DNA from: Heyndrickxia camelliae
GTDB lineage: Bacteria; Bacillota; Bacilli; Bacillales; Bacillaceae_C
Direction: 5' to 3'
Length of the DNA stretch: 55,657 nucleotides
Assembly (NCBI RefSeq): GCF_002844575.1
Contig: NZ_PIQO01000024.1
Location: 1-55,657 of the forward strand
Shown here: positions 17,375 to 26,838 of the stretch, piece by piece
Layout: every line of letters begins with the position of its first letter
Numbering within the stretch: the first letter of the stretch is position 1
Made by a program: the position numbers and the translations under genes
The notes under the pieces: model-generated
What the model saw: only the letters and a program-made list of their open reading frames with translations
What the model was told of the DNA's origin: nothing
The model's database searches: none

Positions 17375-18130
17375 ATGAAAACCATCTTACGTGCAAAAAA
17401 TATTCAAAAAGTATACGGTACGAAAGGAAATCAGTATAAAGCATTGGAAGATATTGATTTGGAGATAAAAGAAGGAGAATTTATCGGCATTATGGGGCCC
17501 TCAGGAGCCGGGAAATCCACATTACTTAATATCTTATCTACTATTGATACGCCAACTTCAGGAGAAATTATTATCGCCGATCAAAATATTGTCACTATGA
17601 AGGAAGAGCAATTATCAGATTTTCGCCGTAATAACCTCGGATTTATTTTTCAAGATTATAATTTACTAGATACCTTAACGGTTAAAGAAAACATCTTGCT
17701 GCCACTAGCATTATCAAAAGTGCCGGCAAAAGAAATAGAAAATCGTGTCAAGGAAATAGCAGATATGTTTGGAATTCAAGAAATACTTGATAAATATCCC
17801 TATCATATCTCTGGAGGCCAGAAACAAAGAACGGCAGCTTCAAGGGCGATGGTGACAAAACCGAGCCTCATATTGGCGGACGAGCCTACAGGAGCCTTGG
17901 ATTCAAAATCCGCTACTGATTTGCTGGAAAGCTTAACAGCACTTAACGAGCTGAATCGCTCCACGATCATGATGGTCACACATGATGCCTTTGCAGCAAG
18001 CTTCTGTAAACGAATTTTATTTATTAAAGATGGAGGAATCTATGCACAAATTCAAAAAATGCAAAATTCCCGTCAAGAATTCTTTCAAAAAATAATGGAT
18101 GTCCTTGCTTCACTTGGAGGTGGGCATTAA
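17375..18130 (+). CDS. Bce-type ABC transporter ATPase
   Basis: 251 residues of the MacB/BceA type. Walker A is GPSGAGKST, the Q-loop is IFQDYNLL, the signature is ISGGQKQRTAASRAM and Walker B is LILADEPTGALDS, then the switch His in VTHD. It is the first gene of an operon with the FtsX-type permease two bases downstream. Such pairs protect against cell-wall-active peptide antibiotics and also act as sensors for their regulators. AAGGAGG lies well placed before the ATG. The substrate cannot be read from sequence. Confidence 0.92.
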   Translation: MKTILRAKNIQKVYGTKGNQYKALEDIDLEIKEGEFIGIMGPSGAGKSTLLNILSTIDTPTSGEIIIADQNIVTMKEEQLSDFRRNNLGFIFQDYNLLDTLTVKENILLPLALSKVPAKEIENRVKEIADMFGIQEILDKYPYHISGGQKQRTAASRAMVTKPSLILADEPTGALDSKSATDLLESLTALNELNRSTIMMVTHDAFAASFCKRILFIKDGGIYAQIQKMQNSRQEFFQKIMDVLASLGGGH

Positions 18131-18132
18131 AC

Positions 18133-20058
18133 ATGACGTTATTTAGTATCGCCAGAAAAAATATTCGAAAAAACTTTACTAATTATTTCTTATATATAGG
18201 CTCAATGATTTTCAGTATTGTCATTTACTTTACCTTTGTTTCTTTAAAATATGATCAAACTATACAGGAAACAACTGAATCATCCAATAAAATTAGCTCT
18301 GTCTTTAATGGTGCTTCCATTGTGCTAATGATTTTTGTAGCTGTATTTATCTGGTATTCCAATTCGTTTTTTATAAAGAAACGCAAAAAGGAAGTCGGAC
18401 TCTATTCCTTACTTGGCGTTCGCAAAAAGCAAATCGGCAGGATGTTATTTTATGAAAACTTTATCATGGGGATTATCGCTCTATTGATTGGGATCATCCT
18501 TGGTTCCATTTTGTCAAAGCTTTTTGTCTCCATTTTAATGGAGGTCATGGGTTACCACGCGATTGGAAATTTTACTATTCCGCTTCAAGCAATTCTTAAT
18601 ACCATTATAGTATTCATCATCATTACAGCAATTACTTCGATACACGGATATCGTTTAATATACCGCTTTAAATTAATTGAGTTATTCAAAGCCGAGCAGG
18701 AAGGGGAAAAGGAACCAAAGTCTTCTATCATTACTGCGTTGATTTCGGTTCTGTTAGTTGGAGTTGGATACTGGCTTGCACTTCAAAATATTTTTGAATC
18801 AGAAGTGTGGAGAAAAATGGGGTTTTTGATAACTCTACTGGTGATTTTAGTCACGGTGATTCTTGGTACGTATTTATTATTTAGTACACTTACGGTTTAT
18901 TTATTAAAGGTATTACGAAAAAATAAACATCATTTTTGGAGTGGAATCAATTTAATCAGTACATCGCAGCTACTCTATCGTATAAAGGGAAATGCCCGTA
19001 CACTAACGATTATTGCTGTTCTAAGTGCAACTACATTAACGGCGGTTGGAGCGGCTTATAGTTTTTACTATAACAACAGTAGTAGTGCAGAAACATCAAA
19101 TCCTAATAGCATGATGTTTATTGCAAAAGACAAGAATGTATCCAAGCAGATTAGAGAGCGGATATCACGGGATAAAAATCATACAATTGTCTATCACATG
19201 GCTGTCCCTACAATAATGATGGACGTCGATATTACAAATCTCCATAGTAATAACTTACCAAATGAAATGGAATACAGCATTATAGGCAATAAAACCTTTA
19301 ATCAATTAGCTAAATGGCAAAAAAGAGATGAGTCACTATCATTAAAAGGAAATGAGGCAGCTGCACTAGAAGCTGGCTATTCCGAGGGTTTCTCACCGAA
19401 GTATATTGGGGCAACGATTTCGCTAAAAGTGAATGATAAAAGCGAGAAGATTACCTTTAAAAAGTTGAAGAAATATAATGTACTCAATACCCCTACGGCC
19501 GGTATCACAGTTGTTATTAGTGATGAGTTATTTTCTAAAATTGCAAGTAGAACAAACATTGTAGATATGGAAGTTTACGAACTGAAGAATGAAGATGATG
19601 CAAAAACATTAACGAAAGAGATACAAACTTTGTTACCGAAGGAAGCAAGTTTCTCAAGTTTTTATTCGGATTATGCTCGAGGAATGGAGTCAACAGGTTT
19701 ACTCATTTTTATTGGCGGGTTTTTAGGATTAGTATTCTTAGCTGCCACCGGAAGCATTATCTACTTTAAGCAACTGACAGAGGCAACCCTAGATAAAGAT
19801 CGTTATGTGATTTTATACAAAATTGGTGTGAATAAGAAGGAAGTAAAAAAATCAATTTCAAAACAGATTCTATTTATTTTTGCCTTGCCATTACTAGCTG
19901 GTATGGCCCACTCTATCGTGGCCCTAATCACGTTATCTAAAATCATGCAAACAAATTTGATGATTCCAGTCAGCATATGTATAGGCATTTATGTTTGTAT
20001 TTACATTGCTTATTATTTCCTAACAGTAAGGAACTATTACAAAATAATCATAAAATAG
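18133..20058 (+). CDS. Bce-type ABC transporter permease (FtsX domains)
   Basis: 641 residues, typical BceB/YxdM size. An N-terminal FtsX unit has four helices and contains KKRKKEVGLYSLLGVRKKQIGR. A middle membrane block follows, then a large extracellular domain of about 200 residues (roughly 325-525, starting SFYYNNSSSAETS), and a last group of helices with a second FtsX unit (DKDRYVILYKIGVNKKEVKK). The extracellular domain is where bacitracin- or lantibiotic-like peptides are recognised in relatives. The gene starts two bases after the ATPase stop. Confidence 0.92.
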   Translation: MTLFSIARKNIRKNFTNYFLYIGSMIFSIVIYFTFVSLKYDQTIQETTESSNKISSVFNGASIVLMIFVAVFIWYSNSFFIKKRKKEVGLYSLLGVRKKQIGRMLFYENFIMGIIALLIGIILGSILSKLFVSILMEVMGYHAIGNFTIPLQAILNTIIVFIIITAITSIHGYRLIYRFKLIELFKAEQEGEKEPKSSIITALISVLLVGVGYWLALQNIFESEVWRKMGFLITLLVILVTVILGTYLLFSTLTVYLLKVLRKNKHHFWSGINLISTSQLLYRIKGNARTLTIIAVLSATTLTAVGAAYSFYYNNSSSAETSNPNSMMFIAKDKNVSKQIRERISRDKNHTIVYHMAVPTIMMDVDITNLHSNNLPNEMEYSIIGNKTFNQLAKWQKRDESLSLKGNEAAALEAGYSEGFSPKYIGATISLKVNDKSEKITFKKLKKYNVLNTPTAGITVVISDELFSKIASRTNIVDMEVYELKNEDDAKTLTKEIQTLLPKEASFSSFYSDYARGMESTGLLIFIGGFLGLVFLAATGSIIYFKQLTEATLDKDRYVILYKIGVNKKEVKKSISKQILFIFALPLLAGMAHSIVALITLSKIMQTNLMIPVSICIGIYVCIYIAYYFLTVRNYYKIIIK

Positions 20059-20074
20059 AAAAGAGGAAAAGATA

Positions 20075-20437
20075 ATGAAAAAATTAATAGGGGCTATTGC
20101 AGCGATCGCAGTTGTTCTAGTTGGCGGATTGGCTATTCTTCAAAAGGTTAACTTTAATAGGCTGGGAGCAGATCAATATTATACTCAAATTATTGACCAA
20201 GGAAAGATGCTGGAAGATAAAGATGATAGAGGAGTAAAGTATGTAAGCTATGAATATAAACTTCCTGCATTTGACAAGGATGGCCGACAAAAAATATTAA
20301 CATTTACTGCTCAAAAGCAGCTTCGAGAAAATGCTTATTTAACTTTATTTGTGAAGGATGAAAAAGGTGTTACCTCCTATCAAGAAGTGAAAAAGGGAGA
20401 TATCCCAAAAAAGGCAAGTGAAAAGTTAGGGAAATAA
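20075..20437 (+). CDS. YxeA-family (DUF1093) secreted protein
   Basis: 120 residues: a signal or anchor helix at about 5-22, then a small beta-rich domain with NFNRLGADQYYTQI, YVSYEYKLPAFDKDG and AYLTLFVKDEKGV. In B. subtilis yxeA follows the yxdLM Bce-type transporter genes, as it does here. Its role is unknown; it probably sits at the outer face of the membrane with the transporter. AGAGGAAAAG precedes the ATG, 16 bases after the permease stop. Confidence 0.8.
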   Translation: MKKLIGAIAAIAVVLVGGLAILQKVNFNRLGADQYYTQIIDQGKMLEDKDDRGVKYVSYEYKLPAFDKDGRQKILTFTAQKQLRENAYLTLFVKDEKGVTSYQEVKKGDIPKKASEKLGK

Positions 20438-20440
20438 ATA

Positions 20441-20474
20441 TAAAGGAATCCTTATGAAAAGGGATTCCTTTTCA
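20441..20474 (+). terminator. Terminator between transporter and two-component genes
   Basis: AAAGGAATCC / GGGATTCCTTT hairpin followed by TCAC. The T run lies within the 3' arm, so termination may be partial. It splits the transporter genes from the regulator pair. Confidence 0.6.
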
Positions 20475-20516
20475 CTATAATATAATAGGCAGAAGACAAA
20501 TCTGGAGGTAATGATC

Positions 20517-21224
20517 TTGTCCATTAACAAAAAGGTTTTAATCATTGATGATGAGGAAGATATTTTACGACTAATCAAAACGGTGTTAAAAAAAGAAGGA
20601 ATTGAAAACGTAATAACAGCAACTACTTCAAAAGAAGGACTTGTTCAATTCCAAAATAATCATCCGGATCTTGTTATATTAGATATTATGCTGCCGGATG
20701 GTGAAGGCTATGATGTCTGTAAAGAAATTAGAAACATTTCCAAGGTACCCATTCTATTTTTATCGGCAAAAACTGAGGAAATTGATAAGATATTGGGCTT
20801 TGCGATTGGCGGAGATGATTACATTACTAAGCCATTTAGCCCCAAAGAGGTTGCTTATCGTGTAAAAGCCCATTTACGCCGGACAGAGTACATGCAGTCT
20901 GAATCATTGATAGAGGCAAACATCAAGGGAGGTCCCTTTGAATTAAACGAAGAAAAGGCACAGTTGAAAAAGAACGGGCAAGTGATTGAATTGAAGCCAA
21001 AGGAACTTGGGCTAATGAAGGTTTTCCTCCAAAATAAGAACAAGGTAATCAGTAAAGAACAGCTTTACGATACTGTTTGGGGGGAGGATTTCTTCGGCAT
21101 GGATAATACAGTCATGGTCCATATCCGCAGACTGCGGGAAAAAATTGAAGAACAGCCTTCTCATCCTCACTATCTGATGACTGTCAAAGGGTTAGGGTAT
21201 AAGCTGGTTATAGAGGATGAATAG
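20517..21224 (+). CDS. OmpR-family response regulator
   Basis: I choose TTG 20517 because GGAGG lies 8 bases before it; ATG 20511, two codons upstream and in frame, is only 2-3 bases from that site. That gives 235 residues. The receiver domain has the acidic pair DDEED, phospho-acceptor Asp56 in VILDIMLPDG, Thr/Ser in LFLSAK and Lys in ITKPFSP. The winged-helix output domain contains ELGLMKVFLQNKNKVISKEQLYDTVWG and VHIRRLREKIE. Its likely target is the direct-repeat promoter at 17291-17343. Confidence 0.9.
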   Translation: MSINKKVLIIDDEEDILRLIKTVLKKEGIENVITATTSKEGLVQFQNNHPDLVILDIMLPDGEGYDVCKEIRNISKVPILFLSAKTEEIDKILGFAIGGDDYITKPFSPKEVAYRVKAHLRRTEYMQSESLIEANIKGGPFELNEEKAQLKKNGQVIELKPKELGLMKVFLQNKNKVISKEQLYDTVWGEDFFGMDNTVMVHIRRLREKIEEQPSHPHYLMTVKGLGYKLVIEDE

Positions 21225-21227
21225 TTT

Positions 21228-22634
21228 ATGAAATGGAAGCTGACGGGAAGATATTTATTATCTGTTGTATTGGTTGTTGTCTTAATTATTTTCATCAATC
21301 TCATCCTTGGAATTGCCATGCTTGTGGCTCAATCTGCTTTGAATGTCCCAATTTTTCAAAATCGTGAAATATCCCCGGAACAATTCACGAGAAAGTTCCA
21401 AACAGAAATTATCACAAATCATCATGATGTAACAATTTCTGAAAAAGGGCAAAAAAAATTAGAGGAAAAGAACGCTTGGATCCAAATTTTAGATGAAAAT
21501 GGAAAAGTGGTATACAGCTTTCGGGCTCCGGCGAATAGTAAGAAAAAATATAACCCAGCAGATATGATTCAAATGTATAAGTATAAAGAGGTTAATGCCG
21601 ATACAGTCGTTTATGTTGGGGAAAAGAAGGGAAAAGGCCGTCAGTACAGCTATTTGATTGGTATTGAAAATCGGAATTTAAATCGGCAATTTTTCTCCTA
21701 CGATAATCGAGATATTTTAAAAGTAATTAAAATAGGAATGGTTATTTTTCTAATAGATATCATAATCGCATTAATGGTCGGCTACCTTTTTAGCAAAAGA
21801 CTTACCCAGCCATTACATACGCTCATTGACGGTATAAAAAAGTTGGCCAATCATGAATTCAATCACCATACTGAATCAACAGGGTTATATAAGAATGTAT
21901 TCTATAATTTAAATTATTTATCTGATCAATTAAAGTTGAGCGAAAAAGAAAGAGCAAAGTTAGATTCGATGAAGGAGGAATGGATTGCTAATATTTCACA
22001 TGATATTAAAACCCCGCTGTCCTCGATTCAGGGCTATGCAGAAATGATCAAGAATCCGGATTATGACTTTACCCTTGAGGAAATAAGGGAATACGCAGGG
22101 ATTATCGAGGCGAAGTCCCTTTATATTAAAGAAGTAATGGAAGATTTAAATTTATCCACCAGATTAAAGAATAAAGAGCTATCGTTAAAGAAAAAAGAAG
22201 TAAATATTGTCACCTTGTTGCGAAAGATTGTGATTGATTTATTGAATGACCCAAAATATGCTGACCGCAATATCCAGTTTCATGTAAACCAAGAGAACAT
22301 AATAGCAGAAGTTGATGAAATTCTTTTTCGACGAGCCATCAATAATTTAATTTATAATGCGCTTGTTCATAACGATGTCGATGTGAAGGTAGAAGTGAGT
22401 ATTGAAAGGAAAGAACATATACATATTTTGATTAAGGATGATGGTAAGGGGATTAAGAAGGAGGAGCTGGAAAGGATTTTTGATCGTTATTATCGCGGTA
22501 CAAATACAGGGGCTGCTCATAAGGGATCAGGGCTTGGCATGGCCATTGCAAATGACATAATCGAAGCTCACGAAGGTCAAATCACCCTAGAAAGTGAAAT
22601 TGGTAGAGGAACAACCATTGAAATACTAATATGA
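21228..22634 (+). CDS. Sensor histidine kinase with extracellular domain
   Basis: 468 residues. Two membrane helices (about 9-35 and 167-188) enclose an extracytoplasmic domain of roughly 130 residues. A HAMP-like segment follows (FSKRLTQPLHTLIDGIKKLA), then the H box NISHDIKTPLSSIQGY with phospho-accepting His258, an N box (NNLIYNALVHN) and G boxes (DDGKGI, GSGLGMAI). It starts three bases after the response-regulator stop. Unlike BceS-type kinases, which are about 340 residues and lack an extracellular sensor, this one could sense a signal on its own. Confidence 0.9.
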   Translation: MKWKLTGRYLLSVVLVVVLIIFINLILGIAMLVAQSALNVPIFQNREISPEQFTRKFQTEIITNHHDVTISEKGQKKLEEKNAWIQILDENGKVVYSFRAPANSKKKYNPADMIQMYKYKEVNADTVVYVGEKKGKGRQYSYLIGIENRNLNRQFFSYDNRDILKVIKIGMVIFLIDIIIALMVGYLFSKRLTQPLHTLIDGIKKLANHEFNHHTESTGLYKNVFYNLNYLSDQLKLSEKERAKLDSMKEEWIANISHDIKTPLSSIQGYAEMIKNPDYDFTLEEIREYAGIIEAKSLYIKEVMEDLNLSTRLKNKELSLKKKEVNIVTLLRKIVIDLLNDPKYADRNIQFHVNQENIIAEVDEILFRRAINNLIYNALVHNDVDVKVEVSIERKEHIHILIKDDGKGIKKEELERIFDRYYRGTNTGAAHKGSGLGMAIANDIIEAHEGQITLESEIGRGTTIEILI

Positions 22635-23297
22635 TGGATGAGAAACTGATACTTATTACGAGGGAATCGAATTGACGCTAAGAAGTTGTTGCTTCAGTAG
22701 CTCTTTGCTTTTTGAGGTACGGAGGGTGTTAATGGAAGAACCAGCTGCGTTTATCGGAACTGAGAATTTACATTGATACTATTAACCTTGTATTGAGGTA
22801 GAAAGTTGGCTGGGGGTGCAAGATTAGCCCCCGCATGGCATAAGCAAGCTGATTGTTGATGGAAAAGGGCCTTAGCTAAAACAAAAGTCTTTTTTTGTGT
22901 GTATTTTTTACATTTAGGAGGAAGCTCGGTTCAGGCATATTTACAAAAAATAAATTGACTGATTTTAAAGAAAAAACCTACAAATTTTAAAAAGAATCCT
23001 TCATCGTCACAACGGATGAAGGATCCCAATTCAGTTATTACTCTTTTACATCATTAAAAAGCTCAATACATAAATTTCTCGGAAATAATATCGTATTAAA
23101 TAAAAGTTATTAGAAACCCAGTTCTTATATGGACTGGTTTTTTTATCACTTCGGAAAATGGATATCCTTTAAATAATGGTCTACGATAAGCACAACCGGA
23201 CTTGGACAGTGGTTCTTATACAAAAAGATTAGTTAGGTGTTTTTAAAGGATATTCTTCTTTTTTATCGAATTAAAAAATATTAACTAAAATAAAAGG
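22635..23297. other. Intergenic region with several hairpins
   Basis: About 660 bases with no intact gene. Hairpins: GGGGG-TGCAAGATTAG-CCCCC near 22815-22835; AATCCTTCATC / GATGAAGGAT at 22994-23026, with a T run on the minus strand; and CCCAGT / ACTGG at 23116-23145 followed by TTTTTTT. These look like leftover terminators of lost genes. Confidence 0.45.
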
Positions 23298-24104
23298 GTG
23301 ATTGGAATAGGTAGAAAGATAAATAGCTTTTTGGATGTGAAATCTATTGTAACTAAGCTCCGTGATGCCGGTTGTGTTTTCGCAGAAGATGAAGCCCAGT
23401 TACTTATTTCAGAGGCAAATTGTAAAGAGGACCTCATAAAAAAGGTAGAAAAACGAGTAGCTGGTTTGCCACTTGAATATGTAGTTGGATGGGCACATTT
23501 CTGTGGACTGCGGATTATATTGGAAGAGGGAGTTTTTATTCCACGGCAACGCACGAAATTTCTTGTAAGTAAGGCAGTAGACTTGGCATGTTCTGGTGAT
23601 ATTGTTGTAGATCTTTGTTGCGGTTCGGGAGCAATAGGTGCTGCTCTTGCATCTGAGTTACGAGAAATCTCATTATATTGTTCGGACATCGACCCCATTG
23701 CTACCGAATATGCAAGAAGAAATGTATCTAAATTGGGGGGATATGTTTCAGAAGGTGACTTGTATGAAGCTCTTCCTCCATCGATTAAGGGGAATGTTAA
23801 TATCTTAGTTGCCAATGTACCCTATGTTCCAACAAAGGCAATAGAACTGCTTCCCTCAGAGGCGCGTCTTTATGAACCAAACTTGGCTCTAGACGGTGGA
23901 GAGGATGGTTTACATGTATTACGAAGAGTGGTAGAAGAAGCACCGATTTGGCTTGCTTCTGGAGGACATTTATTGATAGAGACTAGTGAAATGCAGGCAC
24001 CACAAACTTTTGAGATATTTACTAATGCTGGATTGTCCACGAAAGTAGTAAGAAACATGGAACTAGATGCTACAGTAGTAATAGGAACCAATCCAACACT
24101 TTGA
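23298..24104 (+). CDS. PrmC-related methyltransferase with NVPY motif
   Basis: 268 residues from a GTG start that lacks a good ribosome site, so the true start may be slightly downstream. The N-terminal helical domain resembles PrmC, which methylates release-factor glutamine. The Rossmann part has VVDLCCGSGAIG for SAM binding. The catalytic NPPY is replaced by NVPY (173-176), a known mark of the PrmC-related group whose substrate is unknown. It stands alone with a terminator after it. A general glutamine-N5 methyltransferase is the safest call. Confidence 0.85.
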   Translation: MIGIGRKINSFLDVKSIVTKLRDAGCVFAEDEAQLLISEANCKEDLIKKVEKRVAGLPLEYVVGWAHFCGLRIILEEGVFIPRQRTKFLVSKAVDLACSGDIVVDLCCGSGAIGAALASELREISLYCSDIDPIATEYARRNVSKLGGYVSEGDLYEALPPSIKGNVNILVANVPYVPTKAIELLPSEARLYEPNLALDGGEDGLHVLRRVVEEAPIWLASGGHLLIETSEMQAPQTFEIFTNAGLSTKVVRNMELDATVVIGTNPTL

Positions 24105-24171
24105 TAATTGGCATTTGAGAGCGAATAAGTGGTGGAATGAAAATGCCAGGAGAAAAGTAAGTTTACTACAA

Positions 24172-24211
24172 AAAAAGCAAACGCTTTGGAATTAGCTGCT
24201 TGCTTTTTCAT
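24172..24211 (+). terminator. Terminator after the PrmC-like gene
   Basis: AAAAAGCAAACG pairs with AGCTGCTTGCTTTTT and continues TTTTTCATT. It may also serve the convergent DUF421 gene. Confidence 0.6.
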
Positions 24212-24253
24212 TACATATATTGAAACAATATTGGTCCAAAACTGGTTATGAAT

Positions 24254-24826
24254 CTAATCCTGCTGCATTTTACGGTGATCTTGAACAGTGCTCATAGCAG
24301 TATTTTGATCCATTATACTTAGCTGTTGGAGTATATCTGATTTTAAATTCTCTATTTTTTTATCAAGGTCTCCAAGTGTAACGGCTTTTGCCTCATTCAT
24401 TAACTCATACCCAAATTCTCCTGTAACTTCAAAGCTCGCAGTCTTCACATCACTGACAGAAGGAATTCCGTTTTCGCGTAGCCTTGCCTCTAACTGATCA
24501 ACAGATATGCGGAGGCGTTTTAGATTTTGGTTTATAATTTGGCCGTTTTGGATAACTGGTGTTGCCTTCCCTATAAATATTTTTTTCACAAGATTGTATT
24601 TTATTGCTAGAAATTGAATGATCATAAGTAGTGCTACGAGAGCACACAGGGCTATAATGGTTTTTAGCAAGCCTTGTTCTGAAATAGCGTGGCCAGTTGT
24701 GGATGCTATAGTTAAAATCGTTATAACCTCCAATCCAGACATTTGTGCCACGGTTTTTTTTCCTGCAATCCTTATTAAGCAAACACCGGTAAATAAAATT
24801 GCTAATGACTCCCAAATGTAATTCAT
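24254..24826 (-). CDS. DUF421 membrane protein (YetF/YrbG type)
   Basis: 190 residues. The N-terminal part has three membrane helices with the family box RIAGKKTVAQMSGLEVITILTIAS. The C-terminal cytoplasmic DUF421 domain has GKATPVIQNGQIINQNLKRLRIS and LEARLRENGI. YetF-type proteins occur in spore formers and are often sporulation or membrane-stress genes; their role is unclear. It is a single gene on the minus strand. Confidence 0.88.
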   Translation of the reverse strand: MNYIWESLAILFTGVCLIRIAGKKTVAQMSGLEVITILTIASTTGHAISEQGLLKTIIALCALVALLMIIQFLAIKYNLVKKIFIGKATPVIQNGQIINQNLKRLRISVDQLEARLRENGIPSVSDVKTASFEVTGEFGYELMNEAKAVTLGDLDKKIENLKSDILQQLSIMDQNTAMSTVQDHRKMQQD

Positions 24827-24949
24827 AGTTACCTCAATCTATTCATTAAAATAAACGATACTCTTAATTTCTCCTTTGTTCTATTAAATATACTGTGGGC
24901 AATTTAGATTTTAAAGAGACCCAAACGAACCTCATTTAGGTCTCATCAC

Positions 24950-26246
24950 TTAACCATTTATATTTGTTGGATCGTATGAATGATCCTTGTGTATATTACC
25001 AAGTGCAAAAAACGGATGATAAAAAAATAGAAAGATAGTATAAACTAACAGCGCTCCTCCCAATACTAAATAGATGACGATTGGAGAAGTTAACGAGCTA
25101 ATGAAACCTACCATCGAAAGTTGTAATGGCAACAATGCGCTTATGATAAATCTTGTTAAACCAAATACCCGCCCTTGAGTTGATGGGGGTATTGTCATTT
25201 GCCAAATGGTAGAGATATGTGTATGAGCAATAGTTGTTAAAAACATTCTAACAAAATAAAATATACCTCCATTTATCAATGCCTTTGAGCTTCCAAAAGC
25301 GAGCAATGCTAAACTAATCCCTATATAAGGTATCAATACTCCTAATGCTCTCTTTTTAGTAAAAACACCAATGTATGCAGCTAAAAACCCGCCTAATGTA
25401 CCTCCAATAAATCCTAATGTGTCAATAAATGCAAAGGAAGATTCAAAATTCCATCCCCATTTTAGCCAGTCAGTAGAATGTTTAACTACGACTGGAATTA
25501 ATACATCTGTAGAGAACGCAAAATTAGCGATTAATTGTAACCCTAATAACCATAAGAGGGGTGGAAATTTTAAATATTTCCATCCCGTCCTAATCTCGTT
25601 TGAAAACATCCGCCTATTTTTTTCCTTTTTTGCGAAGTTGGATTTTTTCTTTGGTGAAGGAATGTTAATAAATAAAATACTTATCGAACTGATGATAAAT
25701 GTAACTGCGTCAATAAGGAAAAGGGTCGATATACCCCATTTACTTATTAAAAGGGCCGAAAGAGCGGGACCAATAGCTGATGTTAACGTCCATAGTGTCT
25801 GCATCAATGCATTTGCTCTTGGTAATTTCTCTGTTGGTACAATCATGATATAGGAGACATTAAAATGCTAGATTGTGAAAAACACTGACTAAGGCTATAA
25901 CACAAAGTAATATTAGTATACTCCAGTATTGATGACTTTCTGAGTATGCTATATATGCAATAATAAGGGTGATAGCACCCTGAATTGCATCAGCACTCCA
26001 TAAAATACGTTTTCTACTTATTTTATCAACAAGAATTCCAGCAATCGGTGAAGCGATGATTTGTGGCAAAGTAAAGACCAAGGATAAAATGGTTAGTGCT
26101 AACGTAAGTTCTGCGTTTTGATGCTCAGCAAAAACAACACTAGAAAACCAAACTACTATGGTGAAGTATGATAATGAGCTCCCTAAGGCGGAAAGTCCTT
26201 GTGTTACCCATAGTAAATAGAAGGTTTTCATAGATTCTTTATTCAA
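24950..26246 (-). pseudogene. MFS transporter split by one extra base
   Basis: The first part (26246 to 25860) gives 128 residues of an MFS N-terminal half, with the typical loop DKISRKRILWSADA after helix 2. It stops at HNLAF. One base out of frame the sequence goes on NVSYIMIVPTEKLPRANALMQ, a motif that follows helix 4 in this family, and runs to 24950 for about 300 more residues. Removing one T from the TTTT at about 25859-25862 restores one frame of about 430 residues, a normal size. It is either a fresh pseudogene or a sequencing error. Confidence 0.85.
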
Positions 26247-26495
26247 TTTTTCATCCCTCTTTCATTTCAAATTTTATTGAAATGAATAAGAAACGATTGG
26301 ATTGATGAACATTGCCGCTAGCCTCCTTATAAAAATGGAAATAGGTTATTTTTATAATTGTATTTTATCAAACTTTTCTGTATATTACTGAAATTTTTTT
26401 GATTTATTTAATGAAGACCTCTCTATTCTCTCTCTTTTATCTTCTTTTACCAATTGCATCTGTAAGTATATATATTCCGTCCATATTTCCCTTAT

Positions 26496-26717
26496 TTAAA
26501 AGGTCCTTTTTCGTATGATTAGGACGAATATCAGTACTACTGTAGTGACAAGAAAAGCACCCGTACCGATATTGCTCCATATAGTGAGATGCTTAAAGGA
26601 TGTTGAGGAAGAAATGTTCCCATATTCAGGGGAAAGATGTGTGTAGAGCCAAACGACAAATGACAAGAAAAGCAAAATAAAAGAGAGGATGCATAATTTT
26701 TGTAACATATTAGGCAC
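26496..26717 (-). CDS. Small two-helix membrane protein
   Basis: 73 residues. It has two hydrophobic helices (about 8-25 and 45-67) and a short outer loop HLSPEYGNISSSTSFKHL. GAAGGTG stands just upstream of the ATG. The family is not recognised. It lies between the broken MFS gene and the GerAB-like gene on the same strand, but spacing of more than 100 bases on both sides suggests its own transcript. Confidence 0.6.
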   Translation of the reverse strand: MPNMLQKLCILSFILLFLSFVVWLYTHLSPEYGNISSSTSFKHLTIWSNIGTGAFLVTTVVLIFVLIIRKRTF

Positions 26718-26838
26718 CTTCTTCCTATAGACTATTTAATTTGTTATATTCACGTAGAGGAGAAAATATCCTTGTGATTCTCGTTTGTTCAAAGACAAAT
26801 AAAGAACGAGACCTTCTCCTATCTAAAGATCTCGTTCA

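Noticed and set aside
23285-23815. Long minus-strand frame of 176 codons
   Set aside because: It lies opposite the PrmC-like gene, has no ribosome site and its sequence is low-complexity Ser/Pro typical of an antisense shadow.
24498-24815. Second minus-strand frame within the DUF421 gene
   Set aside because: Same strand but another frame of a gene with clear DUF421 motifs; no independent support.
25371-25853. 160-codon plus-strand frame
   Set aside because: Antisense to the MFS gene; no ribosome site or family motif.
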